DNA of 64,000 nucleotides from Cryptomeria japonica (lineage: Eukaryota > Streptophyta > Pinopsida > Cupressales > Cupressaceae), in NCBI RefSeq assembly GCF_030272615.1, contig NC_081405.1:572908252-572972251 (forward strand), read 5' to 3'. The stretch's first letter is position 1. Each line of letters begins with the position of its first letter. The notes beneath the pieces were generated by a model that was not told where the DNA came from, ran no database searches, and saw nothing but the letters and a program-made list of their open reading frames with translations. A program made the translations under genes and the position numbers. This document shows positions 11,311 through 21,649 of this stretch, one piece after another.

Positions 11311-12807
11311 CTACTCATCTAGATCAAACTTATTTCTGATGAGGTCTTCAGGAAACTGAAATTGATGGGGCCTACCTTTGCATGCTGCCTTCTTTCTAAA
11401 CATGCCGTTGAAGAAGTCTTCTCGATCAACACACCTGGACACTGCAGTGGATAAATGATAAGGCTTGAGAAAATCCTCAAAGCAATTCCAACCTCCCTTT
11501 GTTATTACAAATTGGTGGGCTATGGTAGCTGCAGGGAAAATAGTCCCTTTACCCCTGCCTGTCAACTCCGCCTCTTGTACACCATCAATTTGTCTAAGGA
11601 TCTCTGCAATTCCCACTTTAAGAGGGACCTGGTAAGGTAACAAGAATGGGGTGCCTCTAAAACCAAACACTCTGAAAACTATCGAGACTAGATATAAATA
11701 AATGTCACCCCAATTGTGAACAATTTTTATGTTCTCTGCGAATTCTTTCGGTCTTATGAATTCCAGAAGAACCTTAGGGATTCTTGGGTTCTCCAAGCAG
11801 AGGAGAGTCCTGATCTTGGATGCAAAGTATTTGTCAAACTTGAAGAAACTGGCATCCTCTGTATCCCATGACAACATAGTACTCCATAATTGTACTGACA
11901 TTTTTTCTCCTTCTTTCTCCTTGACAAGGTCCTGTCCACTAGCAAAGTAATCACCACCTTTGAAAAAAAATAGATGCATCAGGAGTGAGTACCATCCGAA
12001 AGGCCTATCCACCTTTCCATTCTTTATTCCTGTTAACCCTCCATGGATAGCATCAGCAATGAAAGAAACATAATCAAATGTAATTGCAAGAGAAAGATTC
12101 AAAATCTGAGCAATCATTAACAGGTAGTGATTTGGCATATTTGCTTCAGCATCTTCTCCCAAAACTTGGAAAAGTGCCCAATACATTCCTTTAGCCCTCA
12201 AGGTGAACATACTCAATGAAAAGGGCTCTTGTGTGTTGGGTCCTACAATTGTCAACCCACCTATCTTCACAAAAATCTCCTTGAGAGGCCCGTTCCTGAG
12301 ATGACTCCTCTGTGCACTGTAAATTTGAGCTAATGATTTGAAATTTATGGGTTCTAGAAAATTGGTAAACTCATTAAGCCCAAAAGCATTCCTGAATTCT
12401 TTAGCATTAATCTCAATAAAGGTTTTTCCATTTATATCCCAAATGCTTCTTGTGACTGGATCATAGTTGAGCACAATTTGGGTCAACAAATCTATGTCCA
12501 TAAATACCCCTGGGACTACCAATTTCCCAACATCTAATTCCCAAATACTATTTTTCGGGGCCGGAGAATTTCTCATTCCGAATCCAATCTTAAATAACCC
12601 CAACCCAGACAATCCAACCTGTGGGTCTCTCAACCAGTTACCCTTGTCATACAGTCCTTCTCCTATCTTTAAACGGGGAGCTCTAGGCACTAATTCTTTT
12701 GCCTTCGATGCCTGATTAGTTGACAATGTCAATTGTTCCAGAAAATCATCATAGACACTCCTTTCTGAATAATTGAATTTGCCAGAAAATTCTCTTTTAG
12801 GAGCCAT
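11311..12807 (-). CDS. Unrecognised 498-codon open frame, N-terminal globular region of a longer degraded gene
   Basis: This is among the longest uninterrupted frames in the window. It starts MAPKREFSGKFNYSERSVYD and ends at a stop at 11,311. It looks like a folded domain: hydrophobic and polar residues alternate, with segments such as DPVTRSIWDINGKTFIEINA, EFRNAFGLNEFTNFLEPINF and KVDRPFGWYSLLMHLFFFKG. I see no RT, integrase, protease, transposase DDE, zinc knuckle or plant mobile domain signature. The reading frame continues past the stop for about another 500 codons, so the original product was probably about 1,200 residues. The upstream ATG at 12,805-12,807 follows several stops and is a reasonable start. 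It may be cargo of a mobile element, because the surroundings are all transposon. No host homologue is recognised. Confidence 0.6.
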   Translation of the reverse strand: MAPKREFSGKFNYSERSVYDDFLEQLTLSTNQASKAKELVPRAPRLKIGEGLYDKGNWLRDPQVGLSGLGLFKIGFGMRNSPAPKNSIWELDVGKLVVPGVFMDIDLLTQIVLNYDPVTRSIWDINGKTFIEINAKEFRNAFGLNEFTNFLEPINFKSLAQIYSAQRSHLRNGPLKEIFVKIGGLTIVGPNTQEPFSLSMFTLRAKGMYWALFQVLGEDAEANMPNHYLLMIAQILNLSLAITFDYVSFIADAIHGGLTGIKNGKVDRPFGWYSLLMHLFFFKGGDYFASGQDLVKEKEGEKMSVQLWSTMLSWDTEDASFFKFDKYFASKIRTLLCLENPRIPKVLLEFIRPKEFAENIKIVHNWGDIYLYLVSIVFRVFGFRGTPFLLPYQVPLKVGIAEILRQIDGVQEAELTGRGKGTIFPAATIAHQFVITKGGWNCFEDFLKPYHLSTAVSRCVDREDFFNGMFRKKAACKGRPHQFQFPEDLIRNKFDLDE

Positions 12808-13470
12808 TTAAAAAATGTAAGAAAAGAATACCACTCCTAGACATTTCTGTGATGAATCAATATCTTATCTAAAACACACCACACAAGAATTGCTACACAG
12901 GAGTACGAGAAAACCTGTTCTTAACTTGAAGGAATTTTCTCTGCAACTAAACTGACTTGCTCTATACCTGAAGAAGATAGCTCTGCATCTGCTCCTCTAC
13001 AAAATTCTTTAAAAGATATCTTCACCCGGTTGATGGGAAATCAAATATTGTATTCAAGGTCTTAACTACAACATTGATTCCGCATACTTCGGTCGTCCCT
13101 TCAAAATTGAATTCATAGGAGAATTCGTATTTTTCACTCCAACGGGTCACAACATCCCTACAAGTCTTTCATTTTGCTCTTTCGCAACTTCGCGAAGCAT
13201 AACTATTGGGCAGCTTGGTCCTGCGAAATAGCGCCGACCGTCCGATCAAAAGAAACTTGATTGAGCGTTATACTAACTAACAGCTTTGGCTCCGCATTGG
13301 GTCCCGCTTCTCTATTGGCTACGTGTTACCGCATTGCACTCAACCACTGGCCTTGAAACTTCTTTCACATTCAACTTAATGCTGGCCACGTGTCTTTCTT
13401 TTATACCGCCGGTTCCACGTTGGCGGGCCCACAACTTTCTTCTAAGACCACGTGTTGCCAGACACGTTGC
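12808..13470. other. Upstream region of the unrecognised frame
   Basis: No gene is supported. The 13,150-13,470 part is more G/C-rich than the surroundings, with repeated TTCGC and GCGAA words (for example AACTTCGCGAAGC near 13,187). It could hold a promoter for the minus-strand frame, but no convincing core element was found. Confidence 0.3.
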
Positions 13471-13890
13471 CATCCATCACGACACATGGATGGTTCTCAT
13501 TCACTTTCGCTATTTCACAGGGTATAAAGCATGAGCATCTTACCCTTGCAAAATAGTGCAGGCTATCAGATCATTTTTTAATTGATCGACATTTAACCAT
13601 CTGAATAGGCTTCGGGAAGGGTGAGCCCTCTGATTCACTTTGAACACTTGGCGTCCAGTCATTTGCAGAGCTGACATGACCATCTATCACAACACATGGA
13701 TGGTTCTCGTTCACTTTCGCTATTTCGCAAGGTATAAAGCATGAGCATCTTACCCTTGCAAAATAGCGTGGGCTGTCGGATCATTTTTTAATTGATCGAC
13801 ATTTAACCATCTGAATAGGATTTGGGAAGGGTGGGCCCTCTAACTCACTTTGAACACTTGGCCTCCAGTCATCTGCAGAGCTGACTCATT
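13471..13890. repeat. 210-bp tandem duplication, each copy with a hairpin
   Basis: Two copies lie exactly 210 bp apart, starting CATCCATCACGACACATGG at 13,471 and CATCTATCACAACACATGG at 13,681, with roughly one difference in ten. Each holds an inverted repeat. In the second copy CGCTATTTCGCAAGG (13,718-13,732) pairs with CCTTGCAAAATAGCG (13,754-13,768) around a 21-base spacer. The first copy has the same hairpin at 13,508-13,558 with a weaker left arm. It lies 0.7-1.1 kb upstream of the unrecognised minus-strand frame. Confidence 0.85.
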
Positions 13891-14831
13891 GCTTTTTCAT
13901 ATGTCGAGAGAAAGCACTGGGCTCCAATAAATTCTTAACAGTTGTATTGGCCAGGTCATCTCCTAACTTGCAACCTGACTCACCTCTGGGGCCCGCCTTT
14001 TAGCCTTTAATCCTGACCTGCTGACTGTTGTGACTTATGCCGTGTGCCGCCATTTTACTTGCTCTCATCAACCAGCTAGACCGCCTAGGTGGCATGCCAT
14101 GTCATTTTTGCAACTTCGCTGGTTTTAAACTACGCGCAACTTCACCTAGCGAAATAGCAAAAGCCGTAGATTCATTCGCGAGCTACACACTAGTTACTAG
14201 GCCCAACAACTTTAGGAGGAATACACATAAGGCATAAATTTTTGCGATTAATTAACATGACCGCCTAGGCAAACGATAAGGGGGGAAACTTCCTATGATC
14301 CCATGACCCATTACTTAAGTGAATAAAGCAACGAAAGAATAGCAACCAAAGGGTTTTAAACAAACATTAGAGGATCTAAAATCAAAAACCCTTAAACCCT
14401 TAAGGCCTAAAATAGAGTTGAAGCATTTGAAAATGTGCCCTACTCAAAATTTCAACAAACCATAGCCAATCATGGGAAAAGAAAAGCCCATTTTAATCAG
14501 TGATAACAGAGTTATCCCACAATCGTTAATTGTTTCATAGGTTCCACCTTTCTTGTGAAATTGTGAGTTTTTTCATGTTGTTGTTGTTGTTGTTGTCGTT
14601 GTCTTTGTGTCATTTTTATTATATGAATCTCATGTATAGATATTGTAGTGCAAGTTGAACATGTTGTCATATTTTTGGTATTGTAATCTCAGTTTCAAGA
14701 AAATGTTGTTCCATTAGGTTTTTTCATTGGTGCTTCAGTCAAGGCTTTATAAAATTATAGCATTATAGTAGAATCTTGATAATAGAACCAAAATTTTATG
14801 GTTGTTTACTAAAATTATTTCTAGAACCTTT
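13891..14831. other. No gene; polypurine tract and TTG microsatellite
   Basis: A purine run, GATAAGGGGGGAAAC, sits at about 14,275-14,289 and resembles the polypurine tract found just before a plus-strand 3' LTR. No LTR partner could be identified, so this is only suggestive. A (TTG)n tract with one TCG interruption occupies about 14,576-14,602. The remaining sequence is A/T-rich and unassigned. Confidence 0.35.
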
Positions 14832-15959
14832 TGTTAGCCATTTGGTGGAATTGATTATGTGGTGCATTAATGGTTTGTCATTGATGCCAACACTAGATGT
14901 TTGGATGCTTTACCAACACCCTTCTGGTCTCGGTAGGTTGAGTGATTTCTGGTTGATCTGGATCTGGCATGTTCTGGTAGGATTCGATATAGTTTCATGA
15001 TGGAATTGTCTTGTTCATGATACTCATGCTCATATCCAGCTTCTGGTGGAGTTTCAGGATACTGTTAGTGATATTGGTGCGGCTTCTGGTGGAGTTTCAG
15101 GATACTGTTAGTGATCATGTTTGAGACTTGGTGGATGGAGATTATTGTTGAAATGTGTGGACCTATATTGGGTCCTGGTTGATCTAGATTATGGACCGAC
15201 TTTAATGTAACATGTGGATTGGACCTCTCAATTTATTTTTGGGATGTCTTATGTGTTGGATATTATTTGTTTGGTCTAAGGTCGACATGATTTGTAATTA
15301 TGTAATTGGTTTATTGTCTGGTGGCTGACCTGATTGTTTATGGTTGATGGTTTATATATATAGATGTAAGATCTCATTGTAGATCTTCATGGTTATGGGT
15401 AGAGGTCATGGTCAAGGAATATAATGTGCGAATAATGTAATATCATTCAGGAAGAGGAGTTGGTCGATCATTGGAGATTGAATTGGGTTTATGTAAGAAT
15501 ATTTAGTCCTCTGGTATTGAGCTTAATCAGAACTATACTCAGACATAGGAGATGCTATCTTAGGCAGTTCAACACTTCTTTGGATTGTAGTCTGGATTTA
15601 TATGTAGTCAGTGAGGCTCCTTTTTTGATGAGAAGTGCGCTCTAGGCTGTTGGCCTTCCTACAAGTGCAAGCCCATCAATTTTAATTCACGCACGTACTG
15701 CAGAAGTATTATTTGACTATGGGTAGGCTTCCCACCATGGTTTTTCCCTTTATTAGGTTTTCCATGTATAAATCTTGGTGTTATGTGGATGGCTTTTATT
15801 CTGTGATTATTGTTCATGCTTAATTGGTTTAACCGCTATTCTGGTATTAAGGTTTTGGGTTCTGGTATTAAAGTTTTAAATTGCTAATAGTTCTGGTAAT
15901 CTGTGACAATTGATTCACCCCCCCTCTCAATTGTCTTCTGATTATTGAACTGTCTAATA
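14832..15959 (+). repeat. 5' LTR of Copia F
   Basis: It runs from TGTTAGCCATTTGG to TGTCTAATA, about 1.13 kb, and is followed two bases later by the primer site. The final TAATA is probably a mutated TAACA, since the 3' remnant at 18,809-18,843 ends GTCTAACA. Inside are the Copia marks shared with D: GGTTTTCCATGTA-type sequence near 15,757 and TTCACCCCCCC near 15,914. The left edge is less certain than the right; an alternative start is TGTGGTGCATTAATGG at 14,858. Confidence 0.65.
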
Positions 15960-15961
15960 AA

Positions 15962-15973
15962 TGGTATCGGAGC
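15962..15973 (+). other. Primer-binding site, tRNA-iMet type
   Basis: TGGTATCGGAGC follows the LTR end after two bases. It matches the standard plant Copia primer site TGGTATCAGAGC with one change. Confidence 0.85.
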
Positions 15974-16017
15974 TTTGGTCCTCTCTCAAGAAAGTTTAAC
16001 CACTTGAGGAAGATCCT

Positions 16018-16932
16018 ATGGCGACTAACAGTTCAAGTTCATCTAGTTCTTCTGGAGCTGTCTTTAGGAGGGATATTTTGAGGCTTGATGGAACAAATTA
16101 TATAGTATGGAAGATTCAGCTGGAGACTCATGTGAGTTGTCTTAGCAAGGAGATTTGAGAGATCACACAGAATGGTGTCACACCTTATAATTTGGGATCT
16201 AGCAATCCTCGTCTGAAAAAATTGGACAAGGAGGTTGAGAATGATTATAGAGAAAGAGAAGGATTCTTGTGTGGACTTTCTGATCAACAAATAATGAGAT
16301 TAACTGACAAATCATATGGAAAGGCTATATGGGATAAGTTGGAGACTCTTAATGAAGGTGACCCTACAGTGAAGATTGCTAAACTTGATGGTTACTGGGT
16401 GATATATGAAAACTTTAAGAGGGAAGAAGATGAAAGAATTACTGCATTCATGAAAAGGGTAAATGAGATTGTTATGGGAATCCAATGTTGTGGTGAAACT
16501 CTAAGCAAAGATGAAATTGTTTCTAAAGTTCTGAGAGCCCTACCACCGGCTTACAAAATGAAGGCTACTACTATTAATGAGTTGAGAACAATGGTTAATA
16601 CATCGGTCAATAGAGATAATTTGGTTGGGAAACTATCTACTTTTGAGCTTGAAGAATTTGGACCTTCTGGAGTTGTGAAGTCTGAACCTACTTTTCATGC
16701 ATCTACATATACAATCGGTAAGCAAGACTAGAAAGCTTTGTATGCAAAGGAATTAGAAGATATGAAGAAAGAAGATGATGAGTTTGAGAAACTTGAAAGA
16801 CTATTTGCTAGAAGAGTACATAAAGGACTAGTAGGAAGTAAGTATGAAGGAAAAGCACCTTTTGTATGTTTTGCATGTAATAAGATTGGTCATTTTACAT
16901 CTAGATGTACTAAAATGAATTCAAGATTTTAA
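16018..16932 (+). pseudogene. gag of Copia F with zinc knuckle, three stops in one frame
   Basis: From the ATG at 16,018 one frame runs to 16,932: MATNSSSSSSSSGAVFRRDI, the UBN2-type capsid region (LSDQQIMRLTDKSYGKAIWD), and an intact C-x2-C-x4-H-x4-C knuckle, CFACNKIGHFTSRC, near 16,870. Stops occur at about 16,156 (a Trp position in relatives, now TGA), at 16,729-16,731 (a Trp position, now TAG) and at 16,930. The position and domain content are diagnostic of Copia gag; the stops show it is dead. Confidence 0.85.
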
Positions 16933-17095
16933 GAAAGAGTTAGAAGATCATTTAAGCCTAACCCTGGATATCAGAACAAGTACAAATACAAGAAAATAGA
17001 GACAAATCATGCTACATAGAAGATGAGGAAGGCCTGATTCTGATGATGAACCAACATAAGACTCTACTAGTGGTTCTGATAATGGGAAGGAATGA

Positions 17096-17422
17096 GTGGT
17101 CCTGGCTATCAAGGAAGATGATCCGGCACTGGAAGAGAATGTACCTGAAGAGAAGGCACTTGCTGCTAAAATTGAAGAGTGGTATGAATGGGTAATTTAC
17201 ATCGGTTGCTCACATCACATGACTGGAAATAAAGGGAAGTTTTTATCTTTGCAAGAATTTGATGGCGGTCTAGTTAGATTTGGAGATGAAAAAGCATGTA
17301 TGATCAAAGGAAAAGGAACTATATCATTGGATGGTAAGAAAAATTCTAACAATGTTTATTATGTTGAAGTTTTAAGGTATAATCTTTTGAGTGTAGGACA
17401 ATTGGTAGATAAGGGATTTTAA
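17096..17422 (+). pseudogene. Protease of Copia F, catalytic Asp lost
   Basis: The frame contains EWVIYIGCSHHMTGNKGKFL, which aligns with the Copia protease start W-(I/V)-I-D-S-G-C-S-H-H-M-T seen in elements D and E of this window. Here the Asp-Ser is Tyr-Ile, so the active site is gone. Downstream hallmark segments remain (GGLVRFGDEKACMIKGKGTI, YNLLSVGQLVDKGF). Confidence 0.85.
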
Positions 17423-17539
17423 TTACAGTTCAAGGATGAAAAATGCAAAATCTTTACTAGATAAGGTTTGGAGATTGCAACTGGTACACAGACAAAAGGT
17501 AAAATATTTTATTGAAATTGTGGTGAGAAGACATGTTTG

Positions 17540-18330
17540 ATTACACAGATTGATGAGAGTTGGCTATGGCATAAAAGGTTGTGTCATGCGAATTTTGATT
17601 GCATTGTGAAGATCAGTTCAAGTAAGGCAGCTAGGTATATACCTAAGATTATGAAGCCCTATAATCTGGTATGTAAAGAATGTCAAATAGGTAAATAGGT
17701 CAGAACCTATTTTAGGAGTATACAAGATAAATCAAATGATGTTATTGATCTTATTCATATTGATTTTTGTGGCTCTGCTAGAGTTAAAAGTTTTCAAGGT
17801 GATATATATTTCATGCTAATCATTGATGATTATTATAGAATGATGTGGGTTTCTTTTCTTAAGGAAAAATATGAAGCTTTTGAAAAGTTTAAAATCTTTA
17901 AATCTAAAGTTAAAATAGAGACATGATTGAAGATTAAATGTTTAAGGTCAGATCATGGTGGAGAGTTCACATCTAGTGAGTTTAATAAATTTTGTGAGAA
18001 GCATGGTATAAGAAGACAATTTTATGCTCCCCGGACACCTCTGCAAAATGGAGTTATGGAAAGGAAGAACAAAACTATCTTGGATGCTTCTAGAACAATG
18101 ATGATGGAAGCTATTCTACCTCATATCTACTGGAGAGAAGCAATGAGCACAACCTTTTATACATTTGACATAGTACATATCAATGGAGAAATCGATAAGA
18201 CACCTTATGAATTATGGTTTGGCAATACACCTACAGTTAAGTATTTCAAAATTTTTGGTAGTAGAAGTTATATCAAGAGAGATGATATCATTGGGAAATT
18301 TGATCCTAGATGTGATTAAGGCATATTTCT
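17540..18330 (+). pseudogene. Integrase of Copia F
   Basis: The gag_pre-integrase zinc region (WLWHKRLCHANFDC, then CKECQIGK) is followed by a stop at 17,696-17,698 where relatives have Gln (CAG to TAG). The catalytic Asp residues remain in LIHIDFCGSA and LRSDHGGEF, and the Glu in NGVMERKNKT. Another stop lies near 17,924, and the open part 17,927-18,319 ends with FDPRCD and a stop, just before the GIFLGYS-type segment. Confidence 0.85.
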
Positions 18331-18808
18331 TGGTTATTCTAATGAAAGAAAATAATCTGGATGTTATAACAAGAGGTTGTAGAGAATTGTGGAGAGTGCT
18401 AATGTCAAAGTAGATGAGCTAAACATAAGTCAAATCAGAGTTTATGAGAAGGAAATGGCAGTGGAAATGAATATACCTAAACCTGTAGCACCTTTACCGG
18501 AACAAAGAGTTGAACCAGTTACTCCGGTAGTATCAGAGAATTCTATAGTAATTGAAGAATAGGGAAGAGGAATAGAGAGTCAGAAGAATCCTAGGTATGT
18601 GAGATTGAATCATTCATAAGATCAAATAATTGGGGATAAAAGCAATGGAGTGATGACAAGAAGAAGATTGGCAGCTAATGAGGTATGTTTAATTTCACAA
18701 GTTGAACCGGTATCAGTAATTGAAGCATGTAAAGCTGAATATTGGTTGAAAGCTATGGAAGAAGAATTATATCAGATTGAGAAAAATAACACATGGACCT
18801 TGGTTCCC
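18331..18808 (+). pseudogene. Truncated RT N-terminus of Copia F
   Basis: Broken frames here still show the spacer between integrase and RT and the start of RT: VCLISQVEPVSVIEACKAEY and [19 protein letters not shown]. Sequence stops matching RT at about 18,808 and jumps to LTR sequence. Confidence 0.75.
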
Positions 18809-18843
18809 CTCTAGTTGTCTTCTGGTTATTGAACTGTCTAACA
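18809..18843 (+). repeat. 35-bp remnant of the 3' LTR of Copia F
   Basis: CTCTAGTTGTCTTCTGG and then TTATTGAACTGTCTAACA match the last bases of the 5' LTR (15,925-15,959), with a normal CA end. Everything between the RT start and this stub is missing. A short C-rich microhomology (CCCCTCT) lies at the join. Confidence 0.85.
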
Positions 18844-19454
18844 CTTTTTTGGGTCCAAAATTACTCCATGATCACTTTATTTTTTTGTAGGATTGAATGA
18901 TGTTGTGCTACCAAAATTATGAGAATTTCTTAAAAATCATGTTGTAAAGGTCATATCTTCTTGGTTGGGTAGGTTTTGATATTAGTTATCATTATTCAAT
19001 ATTTGTTAACATTAAATGAGTTCTCATATTGGGAAAAAAATTGTGTGAGATAGTCATCATTAACATATGTGTAGTTATCGAGAATTATATATGTTACCAG
19101 TAGAAAAATGAAAAATGCTTTATATTTTTTCCATCATGTTAGGATAGAATTTAATCAATACTTATTCTTCTCTAATTATAATGTATCTATTAATTGTGAG
19201 AAAGAAGTTATTTTCATGTATAAGTTTTAACTAGTTACCTCTCCTATTTGTATGAATAATTTCAATATTAGGAAGAGAAACTAAAATGAAATAATTTTTC
19301 CTTTACAATATACTTTCATATTTTATATCAATGATGAAGATGTTTGTATATGAATAAAAATTTCTTTACTACTATCTTTCTCTAGAATATTTATTACTTT
19401 AGTAATGAAAATAAACTATGTTGAGCATATGCAATGACTCCCTCTCCTTATTAA
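18844..19454. other. A/T-rich sequence without a supported gene
   Basis: No open frame of interest and no repeat ends identified. It lies between Copia F and Copia A and could be the oldest surviving background sequence. Confidence 0.4.
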
Positions 19455-21366
19455 TGTTAATACAAAAAGAAATAAATTTAAGTAATGAATCACAATGCAT
19501 AAGAGAACACCAGATATATGTTGAAAAACCAAATAGGGAAAAACCATGTTGAGAATCGACTCACAATATATAAAAATATTATAATATTATTTTAGGCTCA
19601 CTACCAAGGAAGTGCATTGCTTGTTGAAGGAATTATAGTCTAAGATGTACTATCCTAGGACAATATACAAAGTACGTGTAGACTAAGACACACTATCTCA
19701 AGGGAAAATACAATTTTTTTGGAGAAGAATCACCATCTCCAAGAAAGGAACATGAAATATATGAATCAAAATGAATGGACCTTCAACAATATAGCCTCCA
19801 ACAGTCTCCAAGTATGAAGTTATCCTTGAATCTTTGTCTCAAGCAATGAACTTCACAACAATCACCACAAAATTCTTCTATAAGAACTTTGCATCATTTA
19901 TTTTGCAGATGATATGATCATATAAGTGAAAAAATCATATTGATCCATAAAATCATCATCACCATCAATACCAATTTAATCTTCTATATATACCATCTTC
20001 TTTATTGCAAACATCAATTAGGTTTCATAGAATAGAGGACAAGCATAGGTCATATCAAATCATCCACCAAAACATAATTGTGGTGAGTGCTTTCAATCAA
20101 AGAGATAGAGAGGACCTAAAAAATCATATCACTTTTTTCTAGAAACAATTCATATGTACTCACACATCTTCTAAGGTCAACACAAGGTAACATGCAGATA
20201 CACCAAGCAACACACCACTAGTTGTTATTTTCTAAATTACAAAGCCCAATGTGTATCCTCACACACAAAGGTAGGACCCAAAATAAATGTTGCACAATAT
20301 TCAAAGAAAGAGGAAACATTCAAGGATTCACCATAGGGTGAAGAAAACCTTCTATTAGCTAAACTAGAGTAGTTACCTTAAAACAAATATTCCAACTATA
20401 ATGTACCATCAAACGAACCTTCCAAAACTATGGAGAGAACATAAGGATGTTCCTTGAACATACGAAAATATTCTCAAATCCCTTTTTTATCTTTCAACAT
20501 CAAGATAATATTGGTACAACACAACTTATACTAAGCACTTCATTCTAGAGAGTCAGTCAAAGATAGAATACCATTATCACTACTTGTAGACTGCACCAGC
20601 TTCTAAAAATTGAATTGAGACATAATAAAGACATTGTAAACATGTTCTCCAAGAAATAGAACTTGAAATATCAATGCAAAGAAATGTGGAGCATTTTTTA
20701 GACTAATTTTGATAGACAACAAAACTACCAACCAACTACAATCACCAACTATATCAGTTATAACACTAAGGACTTGAAAAGATAGGAGTGCCATGTCAAT
20801 GAAGCATAAAAATTATGTTAAAGTCCATAATACCATATAAAAATGCAAAGGAATGGAGAGCATTATTTTGGACACACATTAATTTATACTTGTGCAACAA
20901 CTTACTTTATCAAGCTTCTAAGGACCAAAATCTCCTAGAAACATTATCTCATCACTAAATACAATATATTCACTCTAATGTAATGCATAAAATACTCATC
21001 TTAATATCTCAAACTATGTGAAATCATCATTCTAAATTTTCCATCAACCACATTATCAAAATCATCAATTGTATTACTCAGTGTAGACATTAGACACCAA
21101 GAAGGTGCATATCCATAGATCATCTATAATCGATATCAATCTATTCTTTGCATAAATCTATTCATACCAATCACATTAAACTCAATATTCCAACAATCTC
21201 CTTGCACATTGACAAACATGATCATACAATTCCATCATCACTTTCTTAACAATGACAATAATTCTCTATCGAACCAATCATCATATCATAAATTACAACA
21301 ACAATCAAGGACAACATATATTGTCATAAATTTGGTTAACATAAATAATAACACATTTTCCCAATA
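19455..21366 (-). repeat. 3' LTR of Copia A (left edge uncertain)
   Basis: The right edge is set by the polypurine tract: on the minus strand AAAAAGGGGGAGAT directly precedes TATTGGGAAAATGTG, in the same arrangement as the PPT/LTR junctions of D and E. Inside, AAATAGGGAAAAACCATG near 19,530 matches the Copia LTR block seen in D. The LTR start TG has decayed to TA. The length would be about 1.9 kb if the left edge is right. Confidence 0.5.
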
Positions 21367-21649
21367 ATCTCCCCCTTTTTCATTGATGGAAACACTTACT
21401 GATGTATACAAAATGCAATGTTATTTGTTTCCATATCTGTATTCTCCCCCCCTTTCAACAATACCCCTCCCTCACTTTTCCATAGCATCTCTCGCCCTTT
21501 GTCATCAAGGACAAAGGGTGCATATATTCAGCTAATTCTATATTAACATTCTTATAGAGTTATTTTGATTTACATTCTTCTCTTTCAACAACAACACACA
21601 AACCATCTAATCCCCCTAAGAGTAGAAATCAACATAAATCTAGGACAAT

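Larger units (their letters stand above)
14832..18843 (+). mobile_element. Copia element F, plus strand, 3' truncated by internal deletion
   Basis: The order is 5' LTR, iMet primer site, gag, protease, integrase and the first part of RT, then an abrupt jump into the last 35 bp of the LTR. The missing part covers RT core, RNase H and most of the 3' LTR. The flanks may carry a short duplication (CTTT before 14,832 and CTTTT after 18,843), which is weak. The coding region has at least seven disruptions, so the copy is inactive. It is related to Copia D and E (same gag and integrase style). Confidence 0.8.

Noticed and set aside
13286-13534. 82-codon plus-strand frame
   Set aside because: It runs into the 210-bp duplication and has no family features.
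18844-19454. Possible host gene fragment between elements F and A
   Set aside because: No open frame, splice pattern or family match could be supported in this A/T-rich stretch.
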